A stretch of 8,409 nt of DNA from Alphaproteobacteria bacterium UBA7691 (lineage in GTDB: Bacteria > Pseudomonadota > Alphaproteobacteria > Ferrovibrionales > Ferrovibrionaceae): assembly GCA_002482765.1 (NCBI GenBank), contig DLGP01000010.1:2354-10762 (forward strand), in the 5' to 3' direction. This document shows, in pieces, positions 1 through 6,776 of this stretch. Both the position numbers and the translations under genes were made by a program. Below the pieces are notes generated by a model. The model did no database searches and had not been told where the DNA came from. It saw only the letters and a list, made by a program, of their open reading frames with translations. The first letter of the stretch is position 1, and every line of letters starts with the position of its first letter.

Positions 1-1499
1 TCCGCCTGCGCGCCCGCTGGGAGCAGGAGGAATTGCAGCGCGGCGCCTGGCAGGTGGTGGTCACCGAGATTCCCTATCAGGTGCAGAAATCCAAGCTGAT
101 CGAAAAGATCGCCGAGCTGATCAACGACAAGAAGCTGGCGCTGCTGGGTGATGTGCGCGATGAATCGGCCGAGGATGTGCGGCTGGTGCTGGAGCCGAAA
201 AGCCGCAATGTCGATCCTGCGGTGCTGATGGAAAGCCTGTTCCGCGCCACCGATCTGGAAATCCGTTTCCCGCTTAATCTGAATGTGCTGGATGGCGGCA
301 AGGTGCCGCGGGTGATGAACCTGCGTGAAGCCCTGCAAGCCTATCTGAACCATCGCATGGAAGTGCTGGAGCGGCGCAGCCGCTATCGCCAGAGCCAGAT
401 CGAGCGCCGTCTGGAATTGCTCGATGGTTTCCTGATCGCCTATCTCAATCTTGATGAATTGATCGCCATCATCCGGCATGAGGACGAGCCGAAGCCTGTG
501 ATGATGCAGCGCTTCAAGCTGACTGACAATCAGGCCGAAGCGATCCTCAACATGCGCCTGCGCAGCCTGCGCCGGCTTGAGGAAATGGAAATCCGCACCG
601 AGCACAAGCAGCTTTCCGAGGAATTGCAGCGGCTCAAGTCGCTGCTTTCCGATGAAGCCCAGCGCTGGCAGGCCATTTCCACCGAGGTGCAGGAGATCAA
701 GAAGAAGTTCGGCCCCAAGACCGCTTTGGGCCGCCGCCGCAGCAATGTGGCCGATGCGCCGCAGATTTCCGAAGAAGCCTTCGAGGCTTTGGTGGAGCGT
801 GAACCGCTCACCGTGATCTGTTCGGAGAAGGGCTGGATCCGCGCGCTCAAGGGCCATGTGCAGGATGATGGCAATGCCGCCTTCAAGGAAGGCGACAAGG
901 GCCGCTTCTGGCTGCATGTGGAAAGCACCGACAAGCTGATCCTGTTCGGCACCAATGGCCGCGCCTATACCATCACTTGCGACAAGCTGCCGCGTGGCCG
1001 TGGCCATGGCGAGCCGGTGCGGCTGACCGTCGATCTGGGCAACGATCAGGATATCGTCACGCTGTTCAAATATCAGGGCGAGCGCAAATTCCTGGTTGCT
1101 TCCAGCGATGGGCGCGGCTTCATCTGCCCCGAGGCCGAGATGCTGGCGCAAACCCGAACCGGCAAGCAGGTGCTGAATGTGCAGGCGCCGGGCGAGGCCT
1201 GTGTCTGCGCCAATGTTGAAGGCGACCATGTGGCTGTGGTGGGCAATAACCGCAAGCTGCTGATCTTCCCGCTCGATCAGGTGCCGGAAATGACCAAGGG
1301 GCGCGGCATCACCTTGCAGAAATACAAGGATGGCAGCCTGTCGGATGCCAAGACCTTCACGCTGAAGGATGGCCTGAGCTGGACCGACAAGGCCGGCCGC
1401 ACCAAGACCGAACATGATCTGAAGGAATTCCGTGCCGAGCGCGCCCAGGCGGGCCGTGTGGTGCCGCGTGGTTTCAACACCAACAACCGCTTCGGCTGA
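1..1499 (+). CDS. parC: DNA topoisomerase IV subunit A, C-terminal part (5' end outside window)
   Basis: Topoisomerase IV (ParC2ParE2) unlinks daughter chromosomes after replication; ParC carries the DNA-cleaving and DNA-wrapping parts. The reading frame is open from base 3, so the gene enters from the left and 498 residues are visible, against roughly 740-760 for the whole protein. The catalytic tyrosine lies upstream and is not seen. Visible are the end of the breakage-reunion core (VVVTEIPYQVQKSKLIEKIA, from base 57), the long charged coiled-coil tower region (about bases 320-720), and the C-terminal beta-pinwheel with blade-like repeats such as TVICSEKGWIRALKGH (from about base 810) and RGRGHGEPVRLTVDLG (about 990-1040). 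The tail reads RVVPRGFNTNNRFG. ParC is favoured over GyrA because the GWIRALKGH and RGRGHGEPVRL segments are ParC-like and no GyrA box (QRRGGKG) is seen. A serine hydrolase gene follows 13 bases later. Confidence 0.95.
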   Translation, partial: RLRARWEQEELQRGAWQVVVTEIPYQVQKSKLIEKIAELINDKKLALLGDVRDESAEDVRLVLEPKSRNVDPAVLMESLFRATDLEIRFPLNLNVLDGGKVPRVMNLREALQAYLNHRMEVLERRSRYRQSQIERRLELLDGFLIAYLNLDELIAIIRHEDEPKPVMMQRFKLTDNQAEAILNMRLRSLRRLEEMEIRTEHKQLSEELQRLKSLLSDEAQRWQAISTEVQEIKKKFGPKTALGRRRSNVADAPQISEEAFEALVEREPLTVICSEKGWIRALKGHVQDDGNAAFKEGDKGRFWLHVESTDKLILFGTNGRAYTITCDKLPRGRGHGEPVRLTVDLGNDQDIVTLFKYQGERKFLVASSDGRGFICPEAEMLAQTRTGKQVLNVQAPGEACVCANVEGDHVAVVGNNRKLLIFPLDQVPEMTKGRGITLQKYKDGSLSDAKTFTLKDGLSWTDKAGRTKTEHDLKEFRAERAQAGRVVPRGFNTNNRFG

Positions 1500-1512
1500 G
1501 GCAACGCTGCGC

Positions 1513-2649
1513 ATGAGCCTGGATGCGGCGCTTGCCCCCTTCATCGCTGCCGGCCATGTGCCCGGCATGGCTTATGCGGTGATTGATGCCCAGGGCCGCT
1601 TTGCCAGCGGCGCGTTAGGCAAGCGCCGGATCGGCAGCGACGCGGCGATGACCGACGATACTATCGGCTGGCTTGCTTCGCTGACCAAGCTGGTGACCAG
1701 CACGGCGGCGATGCAACTGGTGGAGCAGGGCCGGCTGGCGCTTGATAGCAGTGTTGAGGCCATGCTGCCGGAATTGCCGTCGCGCCAGGTGCTGGAAAGT
1801 CTGGATGCGGCGGGCGAGGCGGTGTTGCGCCCGGTGCGCGGGCCGATCACGCTGCACCATCTGCTCACCCACACATCGGGTTTTTCCTACGATACCTGGA
1901 ACAAGGCCCTGCTCACCTATGCGCAGCAGCAGGCTATCCCGCGCATTGGCACCTGCAAGCTGAAGGCGCTTGATCTGCCGATGCTGTTTGATCCCGGCAA
2001 ACGCTGGGAATATGGCATGAGCACGGATTATGTCGGGCTGTTGGTGGAGCGCGCCAGCGGCCTGTCGCTCGAAGAGTATATCCAGCGCCATATCTGCGCG
2101 CCGCTTGGCCTGCGTGATCTTGGCTTTGTGCTGCGGCCGGATCAGACTGCGCGGCTGGCCAGCATGCATCACCGCCAGCCCGATGGCAGCCTGCAAGTGA
2201 TGCAGCATGAAGTGCCGCAGCAGCCGGAATTTTTTATGGGCGGCGGCGGCCTCTATGGCAGCATCACCGATTTCACCCGCTTCATGGGCCTGTTCCTGCA
2301 AGGCGGCTTGGGCGTGCTGAAGCCGGAAACCATTGCGCTGATGTTCGAAAACCAGATTGGCGATCTGAATGCCAATGGCTTTCCCGCCGGCGCCGCCCCC
2401 AATACCGGCGAACGGCGCTACTTCCCGGGGCGGCGCTGGAAATTCGGCTATGGCCTGGCGCTCAATCCGGAAGCCACGGCAGAAGGCCGCGCCGCCTATA
2501 GCGGCGCTTGGGCCGGGCGCTGCAACAGCTATTTCTGGATCGATCCGGCGCGCGGCATTGCCGGCGCGCTGCTGGCGCAGATGCTGCCATTCCCCGATCC
2601 GCAAACCCTGGATGCCTTCTACGCTTTCGAGCAGGCGGTGTATTCCTGA
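1513..2649 (+). CDS. Serine hydrolase, beta-lactamase / family VIII esterase fold
   Basis: A 378-residue protein of the class C beta-lactamase-like superfamily (PF00144 type), which includes esterases, D-aminopeptidases and penicillin-binding relatives. The nucleophile motif S-x-x-K is S56-L-T-K59. The conserved LLTHTSGF stretch is at 117-124, and the second catalytic motif is probably Y167 in WEYGMSTDYVG. GGGGLYGSITDFTRFM at 243-258 and YFWIDP at 340-345 are typical of this group. The third motif (K/H-T/S-G in beta-lactamases) is not canonical: the equivalent region reads GAWAGRCNSYFW, as in several family VIII esterases, so esterase activity is likelier than beta-lactam hydrolysis (inference). 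No signal peptide is seen, suggesting a cytoplasmic enzyme. ATG 1513 is chosen over ATG 1432: it follows GAGG (1498-1501) at 11 bases and avoids a 68-base overlap with parC. It is probably cotranscribed with parC. The substrate is unknown. Confidence 0.88.
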   Translation: MSLDAALAPFIAAGHVPGMAYAVIDAQGRFASGALGKRRIGSDAAMTDDTIGWLASLTKLVTSTAAMQLVEQGRLALDSSVEAMLPELPSRQVLESLDAAGEAVLRPVRGPITLHHLLTHTSGFSYDTWNKALLTYAQQQAIPRIGTCKLKALDLPMLFDPGKRWEYGMSTDYVGLLVERASGLSLEEYIQRHICAPLGLRDLGFVLRPDQTARLASMHHRQPDGSLQVMQHEVPQQPEFFMGGGGLYGSITDFTRFMGLFLQGGLGVLKPETIALMFENQIGDLNANGFPAGAAPNTGERRYFPGRRWKFGYGLALNPEATAEGRAAYSGAWAGRCNSYFWIDPARGIAGALLAQMLPFPDPQTLDAFYAFEQAVYS

Positions 2650-2651
2650 AC

Positions 2652-3077
2652 TCAGTCCTCGGCCTTTTTCTCGGCGGCCTGGTTTTCGGCCTGCTGCTGC
2701 GCCTTTGCTTCAAGGTCTTCCTTGATGAACCAGGGGATGAACGGCACTTCAACATTCACCACAGAGAATTTGAAATCGCCGATCTGGTATTTCTGCAAGG
2801 CATCGGTGAAGTCACGCGGGCCGATGAACAAGGCGCGCTGATCCGGGTCCATCGGATCGAAGGTCACCATCACCGGCACGGTATTGGGGAAGGCGCGCAT
2901 GTAGTAGCGCATGGCAACACGGGCGATGTCGTCGGTCTGGGTGGCGCTGAATGGCGCCTTCACCACAGTGACCGAGCGCTCGCCGATCACCGTCATCGCC
3001 ACTTCATGCCACATCGGGATCAACGCCTGGCCGGCGGCGTTGGTCTTCTTTTTCTTGCCAAACAGAAAGCCGAACAT
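2652..3077 (-). CDS. Conserved-looking small protein of unknown function
   Basis: Encodes 141 residues that I do not recognise. The N-terminus MFGFLFGKKKK is a short hydrophobic stretch followed by four lysines, which could touch a membrane but is too short for a transmembrane helix. Residues 20-118 look like one compact alpha/beta domain, with features such as MRYYMRAFPNTVPVMVTFDP (57-75), ALFIGPRDFTDALQKY (82-97) and VEVPFIPWFIKEDLE (109-123). The last 20 residues are a low-complexity Ala/Gln/Glu/Lys tail, probably helical or disordered. ATG 3077 is chosen because AGGAG lies 8 bases upstream (bases 3086-3090 on the complement); an in-frame ATG at 3107 has no such site. It is coding rather than shadow because of this ribosome site and its independent position, divergent from uppP and convergent with the serine hydrolase, 2 bases from that gene's stop. 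No function is proposed. Confidence 0.8.
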   Translation of the reverse strand: MFGFLFGKKKKTNAAGQALIPMWHEVAMTVIGERSVTVVKAPFSATQTDDIARVAMRYYMRAFPNTVPVMVTFDPMDPDQRALFIGPRDFTDALQKYQIGDFKFSVVNVEVPFIPWFIKEDLEAKAQQQAENQAAEKKAED

Positions 3078-3085
3078 CGGGTAAT

Positions 3086-3090
3086 CTCCT
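3086..3090 (-). promoter_or_regulatory. Ribosome binding site that fixes the start of the 141-residue protein
   Basis: On the - strand the bases read AGGAG, 8 bases before the ATG at 3077. It supports that start over the upstream in-frame ATG at 3107. Confidence 0.75.
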
Positions 3091-3126
3091 GGCCGCCCAT
3101 GGGTCATGACACAGGCCTGAGCGGTG

Positions 3127-3156
3127 TTTACAGAAATACTACTTAATGACTATGCC
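3127..3156 (+). promoter_or_regulatory. Candidate sigma-70-type promoter for the uppP operon
   Basis: TTTACA (3127-3132) matches five of six bases of the -35 consensus. After an 18-base spacer comes TATGCC (3151-3156), a weak -10 matching three of six. Transcription from about 3163 would give a leader of about 137 bases before the uppP ATG. The -10 overlaps the palindrome at 3153-3167, so a repressor bound there would block it. This is read by eye; other starts in the intergenic region are possible. Confidence 0.3.
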
Positions 3157-3167
3157 GAATATCGGCA
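3153..3167. promoter_or_regulatory. Perfect 6-3-6 palindrome between divergent genes, possible operator
   Basis: TGCCGA-ATA-TCGGCA is a perfect inverted repeat with 6-base arms and a 3-base centre. It lies between the - strand unknown gene and uppP, overlapping the candidate -10 of the + strand promoter. The position and AT centre suit a dimeric DNA-binding protein rather than a transcript hairpin, whose 3-base loop would be tight. The binding protein is unknown. Confidence 0.4.
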
Positions 3168-3173
3168 AGTCCG

Positions 3174-3187
3174 CGTGCGAAAGCGCG
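3174..3187 (+). other. Small hairpin with GAAA tetraloop in the uppP leader
   Basis: CGTGC (3174-3178), loop GAAA (3179-3182), GCGCG (3183-3187) gives a 5-base-pair stem in RNA including one G-U pair, closed by a GNRA-class loop. It would sit near the 5' end of a leader started from the candidate promoter. A related but weaker fold recurs at 3244-3253 (CGC, GAGA, GCG). Function is unknown and chance is possible in GC-rich DNA. Confidence 0.3.
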
Positions 3188-3210
3188 ATTGTTCCGCTAT
3201 CGTTCATGGC

Positions 3211-3231
3211 GGCGCGACGGCGTGTCGCGCC
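3211..3231 (+). other. Strong GC-rich hairpin in the uppP leader
   Basis: GGCGCGAC (3211-3218) and GTCGCGCC (3224-3231) are perfect complements separated by the 5-base loop GGCGT, giving an 8-base-pair stem. No T-run follows on either strand, so it is not a standard intrinsic terminator. It lies 69 bases ahead of the uppP start and could be a leader structure, an mRNA-stabilising element or a protein site. Confidence 0.45.
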
Positions 3232-3299
3232 TCAGTCTAGCGACGCGAGAGCGCGAATCTGTCTCAATGGCGGCCGCGCATAAACTTGGCAGATAAGTG

Positions 3300-4100
3300 A
3301 TGGACAGCCTGTATCTGAAAGCCCTGCTGCTTGGCCTAGTTGAAGGCCTGACCGAATTCCTGCCGGTATCCTCCACCGGGCATCTCATCCTGCTGGGTGA
3401 TCTGCTCGGTTTCGAAGGGCCGCCCGGCAAGGTGTTTGAGATCGCGATTCAGCTTGGCGCCATCCTGGCGGTGTGCCTGGTCTATTGGCGCCGGCTTTAC
3501 GATACCCTGCGCGGTCTGGGGCGCGATGAACGTGCCAACCGCTTTACGGTCAACCTGCTCTTCGCTTTCCTGCCGGCGATGGTGATCGGCTTTTTTGCGC
3601 ATGGCTTCATCAAGGGCGTGTTGTTCAATCCCTGGGTCGTATCGGTGGCGCTGATTATTGGCGGTTTCATCATCCTGGCGGTGGAGCGGTTTGTTGGCCG
3701 TGGCGAGGTGGCCAGTGTGGATGATTTCCGTTTCCGGCTGTCGCTCAAGATCGGCTTTATCCAATGCCTGGCAATGATCCCCGGCGTGTCGCGCTCCGGC
3801 GCCACCATCATCGGCGCCCGCCTGCTCGGCGTGCAGCGCGCCGCCGCCGCCGAATTCAGCTTTTTCCTCGCCATGCCCACCATGGCTGCGGCCACCGCCT
3901 ATGACCTGATGAAAAACTGGCACAATCTCAGCCTCAAGGATGGCGGCGTGATCGGGCTTGGTTTCCTGGTGGCCTTTCTCAGCGCGCTGCTGGTGGTGCG
4001 TTCGGTGATCACCTTTATCAATCGCTATGGCTTCGCGCCCTTTGCCTATTACCGCATCCTCTTGGGCAGCCTGATGCTTGTGCTATTGTTCCTGCGCTGA
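3300..4100 (+). CDS. uppP: Undecaprenyl-diphosphatase (UppP/BacA)
   Basis: An integral inner-membrane enzyme that removes a phosphate from undecaprenyl diphosphate, regenerating the C55 lipid carrier used for peptidoglycan and other envelope polymers; overexpression gives bacitracin resistance in known cases. The 266 residues match the family's usual 265-275. Motif 1, EGLTEFLPVSSTGHL, is at 15-29 with the catalytic-region acidic residues E15 and E19 and histidine H28. Motif 2, PGVSRSGATI, is at 161-170 with R165. Several hydrophobic segments are seen (about 48-62, 84-100, 112-128, 206-225, 245-265). ATG 3300 is preferred; a GTG one codon upstream (3297) is the alternative, and neither has a clear Shine-Dalgarno sequence. 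It is first in a tight four-gene + strand cluster, behind a 222-base region with candidate regulatory structures. It has no missing motif. Confidence 0.96.
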   Translation: MDSLYLKALLLGLVEGLTEFLPVSSTGHLILLGDLLGFEGPPGKVFEIAIQLGAILAVCLVYWRRLYDTLRGLGRDERANRFTVNLLFAFLPAMVIGFFAHGFIKGVLFNPWVVSVALIIGGFIILAVERFVGRGEVASVDDFRFRLSLKIGFIQCLAMIPGVSRSGATIIGARLLGVQRAAAAEFSFFLAMPTMAAATAYDLMKNWHNLSLKDGGVIGLGFLVAFLSALLVVRSVITFINRYGFAPFAYYRILLGSLMLVLLFLR

Positions 4101-4125
4101 AAAACTGAAAATCAGGAAACGCACG

Positions 4126-5742
4126 ATGAGTTTGCCCGCTTCGGTTCATGCCGCTTTTGCCGCCACGGTGGCGGCGCATCCTGGCAAGTCGTTTCTTTGT
4201 CTGCCGGCGCGGCCTGGGCGGGATTACTGGCCGGATGGACTGGAATTGAGCTTTGCCGAGGTGGCGGCCCAGGTGGAGAACTGGCGCCAGCTTTATGCCG
4301 CAGCGGGTTATGGCATCGGCCATCGCGTCGGCCTGCTGCTGGAGATGCGGCCGGAGTTTTTTTATCATTTCCTGGCGCTGAATGCCCTGGGGGTTGGCAT
4401 CGTGCCGATCAACCCGGATTACCGGCATGATGAGATGCTGTATCAGATGCAGCATGCCGAGGCTGATCTGGTTGTTACGCTGCCGGCGCGTCTGGCCGAC
4501 ATGCAGCTTGTGGCCGCCGAGCGCAGCGAAAAGCCGTTGCCGGTGATCGATGGCACGGTGTTGCCGGCCAGCCTGCCGGCGCCACAGAGCGCGGCGCAGA
4601 GCGGAGAGCCGGGGCAGCAGACGGAAGCCGGATTGCTTTATACATCGGGCACCACCGGGCGGCCCAAGGGCTGCGTGCTGACCAACTATTATTATCTCAA
4701 TGCCGGCGCCTGGTATGGCAATTTCGGCGGCAACTTCACCATGCAGCCGGGGCAGGAGCGGTTCTATAATCCGCTGCCGCTGTTTCATATGAACCATCAG
4801 GCCATCACGGTGAGCTGCGCCATCCTGGGCGCGCATTGCCTGATATTGCCCGAGCGTTTCAGTCCGACACGCTGGTGGGCGGAAGTGGTAGAGACCCGCG
4901 CCAGCATCATTCATTATCTCGGCGTGGTGCCGCCCTTGCTGCTCAACCAGCCAGTCTCGCCGCTGGAGCGTGAGCATAGCGTGCGCTTCGGCTTTGGTGC
5001 TGGTGTGGAGCCGCAACTGCATCATGCCTTTGAGCAGCGTTTCGGCTTTCCGCTGGTGGAAGTGTGGGGCATGACCGAAACCGGCCGGGTGTTTGCCGAT
5101 GCCTTTGAGCCGCGCCAGGTCGATACCCGCGCCTTCGGCCGGCCGATGCCGGGCCTGGAGGCGATGGTGGCCGATGCCCAGGGCCAGGAAGTGCCGCGCG
5201 GCCAGGAGGGCGAATTGCTGGTGCGCCATAGCGCCGCCGAGCCAAGGCGCGGTTTTTTCAGCGGCTATCTCAAGAACCAGGCGGCCACCGATGAAGCCTG
5301 GCGCGGCGGCTGGTTTCATACCGGCGACGTGGTGCGCATGGCGGATGACGGCATGCTGTATTTTGTTGATCGCATGAAGAATATCATCCGCCGCTCGGGC
5401 GAGAATATCGCCGCTGCCGAGATCGAGGCTGTGCTGCAAAGCCATGCCGCCGTGGCCCAGGTGGCGGTGCTGGCGGTGCCGGATGAAATCCGCGAGGAAG
5501 AGGTGATGGCCTGTATCCTGCCGATGCCCGGCATGGCGGGCGATGCCGCGCTGGCCGATCAGCTTTTTGCTTGGTGCAACGAGCGTCTGGCCTATTTCAA
5601 GGCACCGGGCTGGCTGCTGTTTGTGGACAGCCTGCCCACCACCGGCACCCAGAAGGTGCAGAAGACCAGGATATTTGCTGGCAACGAAGACCCGCGCCAG
5701 CGCCCCGGCGCCATTGATTTGCGGGCGCGCAAAAAACGCTGA
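4126..5742 (+). CDS. AMP-forming acyl-CoA ligase (CaiC / carnitine-CoA ligase-like)
   Basis: A 538-residue member of the adenylate-forming (ANL) family, which activates a carboxylic acid with ATP to an acyl-AMP and passes it to coenzyme A. Motifs in order are the phosphate loop YTSGTTGRPKG (172-182), PLPLFHMNH (216-224), GMTETG (315-320), the ribose-binding D401 in WFHTGD (396-401), the hinge and CoA-side stretch DRMKNIIRRSGENI (415-428) and, near the C-terminus, TGTQKVQK with probable catalytic lysine K510. The overall pattern resembles the group annotated as crotonobetaine/carnitine-CoA ligase or 'ATP-dependent acyl-CoA ligase', but the true substrate cannot be read from the sequence. No signal peptide or membrane segment is seen, so it is cytoplasmic. 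ATG 4126 follows AGGAAA (4114-4119) at 6 bases; an in-frame ATG at 4078 lies inside uppP and is rejected. It starts 25 bases after uppP and its TGA touches the ribosome site of the next gene. Confidence 0.92.
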   Translation: MSLPASVHAAFAATVAAHPGKSFLCLPARPGRDYWPDGLELSFAEVAAQVENWRQLYAAAGYGIGHRVGLLLEMRPEFFYHFLALNALGVGIVPINPDYRHDEMLYQMQHAEADLVVTLPARLADMQLVAAERSEKPLPVIDGTVLPASLPAPQSAAQSGEPGQQTEAGLLYTSGTTGRPKGCVLTNYYYLNAGAWYGNFGGNFTMQPGQERFYNPLPLFHMNHQAITVSCAILGAHCLILPERFSPTRWWAEVVETRASIIHYLGVVPPLLLNQPVSPLEREHSVRFGFGAGVEPQLHHAFEQRFGFPLVEVWGMTETGRVFADAFEPRQVDTRAFGRPMPGLEAMVADAQGQEVPRGQEGELLVRHSAAEPRRGFFSGYLKNQAATDEAWRGGWFHTGDVVRMADDGMLYFVDRMKNIIRRSGENIAAAEIEAVLQSHAAVAQVAVLAVPDEIREEEVMACILPMPGMAGDAALADQLFAWCNERLAYFKAPGWLLFVDSLPTTGTQKVQKTRIFAGNEDPRQRPGAIDLRARKKR

Positions 5743-5746
5743 GGAG
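5741..5746 (+). promoter_or_regulatory. Ribosome binding site that decides the heme A synthase start
   Basis: GAGGAG overlaps the last two bases of the ligase stop codon. It is only 1 base from ATG 5748 but 7 bases from the in-frame ATG 5754, so the second ATG is the likely start. The overlap suggests the two genes are translationally linked. Confidence 0.7.
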
Positions 5747-5753
5747 TATGGAG

Positions 5754-6776
5754 ATGCATGCGCAAAAACATCTGGCGCGCTGGCTGTTCATCGTCGCCGG
5801 CCTGGTGGCGCTGATGGTGGTGATTGGCGGCCTGACCCGGCTGACCAATTCCGGCCTGTCGATGGTGGAATGGCGCCCGATCACCGGCTGGCTGCCGCCG
5901 CTCTCGGAAGCCGCCTGGCTGGCCGAATTCGAGAAATACAAACAATTCCCGGAATACCAGAAGATCAATCTGGGCATGGACCTGGCTGGCTTCAAGGAAA
6001 TCTACTGGTTTGAATATATCCACCGCCTGCTCGGCCGCCTGATCGGCTTGGCCTTTGCGTTGCCGCTGCTGTGGTTCTGGCTGCGCCGTCGCATCCCGCA
6101 GGGCATGCATCTGCATCTGCTGCTGATGCTGGCTTTGGGCGGTGCACAAGGTGCAGTCGGCTGGTTCATGGTGGCCAGCGGGCTGGTGGATCATCCCGAT
6201 GTCAGCCATTACCGGCTGACGCTGCATCTTGGCCTGGCCTTTGCCATTTTTGCCTATCTGGTCTGGGGTGCGCTCTCCATGGCGCGTGGCGCCACTATGC
6301 AAAGCCCGGCCGGCGGCGGCCTGGTGATTGCCTTTGTTGCCCTGGTCTATCTGCAAATCCTGTCGGGTGGCTTGGTGGCGGGCATGAATGCCGGGCTGGC
6401 GCATAACACCTGGCCGCTGATGGAAGGCAAGTTCATCCCCGATGGCCTGGGGGTGATGACGCCGCTGTGGCACAACATCTTCGAGAATGCGCTTACCGTG
6501 CAGTTCCAGCACCGCATGCTGGCCTATGCGGTATTGCTCTTTGCCGTGCTGATCTGGTTCTGCTATGCCGGCCGCGTGGCCAATGGGGCGCGCCATATGC
6601 TGCTCGGCATGGTGCTGGTGCAGGTTGGGCTCGGCATCGCCACTTTGCTGCTGCATGTGCCGGTGCTGCTGGGCGCATTGCACCAGCTTGGTGCGCTGCT
6701 GGTGCTGATGGGGGCGATCATGCTGTGGCATGGCAAGGCGCGGCGCTATTATAGCGGCGGGCGCCATGTCGGCTGA
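5754..6776 (+). CDS. ctaA: Heme A synthase (COX15/CtaA family)
   Basis: An inner-membrane enzyme that oxidises the C8 methyl of heme O to a formyl group, producing heme A for aa3-type cytochrome c oxidase. The 340 residues and the form resemble the Cox15-like type of alphaproteobacteria and mitochondria. The first membrane segment (about 10-27) ends in the signature GGLTRLTNSGLSMVEWRPI (25-43). The extra-membrane loop carries PEYQKINLGMDLAGFKEIYW (66-85). Four histidines expected as heme ligands are present: H90 (EYIHR), H158 (LTLHLG), H253 (QFQHRML) and H310 (ALHQLG). GAQGAVGWFMVASGL (130-144) and NTWPLMEG (218-225) are further family hallmarks. About eight hydrophobic helices can be traced. 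It implies that the host makes an aa3-type terminal oxidase. The start at 5754 is set by GAGGAG. The 3' end overlaps cutA by 11 bases. No protoheme IX farnesyltransferase gene is in the window. Confidence 0.96.
   Translation: MHAQKHLARWLFIVAGLVALMVVIGGLTRLTNSGLSMVEWRPITGWLPPLSEAAWLAEFEKYKQFPEYQKINLGMDLAGFKEIYWFEYIHRLLGRLIGLAFALPLLWFWLRRRIPQGMHLHLLLMLALGGAQGAVGWFMVASGLVDHPDVSHYRLTLHLGLAFAIFAYLVWGALSMARGATMQSPAGGGLVIAFVALVYLQILSGGLVAGMNAGLAHNTWPLMEGKFIPDGLGVMTPLWHNIFENALTVQFQHRMLAYAVLLFAVLIWFCYAGRVANGARHMLLGMVLVQVGLGIATLLLHVPVLLGALHQLGALLVLMGAIMLWHGKARRYYSGGRHVG

Noticed and set aside
1615..2604. Open frame of 329 codons on the - strand opposite the serine hydrolase
   Set aside because: No family motif; composition is that of an antisense shadow, and the + strand gene has catalytic motifs.
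2508..3146. Open frame of 212 codons on the + strand across the end of the serine hydrolase and the unknown gene
   Set aside because: It spans two genes in other frames, shows no domain, and the - strand gene here has a good ribosome site.
3211..3231. Hairpin as an intrinsic terminator
   Set aside because: The stem is strong but no T-run follows on either strand, and it lies upstream of uppP rather than after a gene.
4018..5445. Long open frame of 475 codons on the - strand opposite the acyl-CoA ligase
   Set aside because: It is rich in His, Arg and Ala with no recognisable domain and lies fully opposite a gene with all ANL motifs. GC-rich genes commonly leave such open antisense frames.
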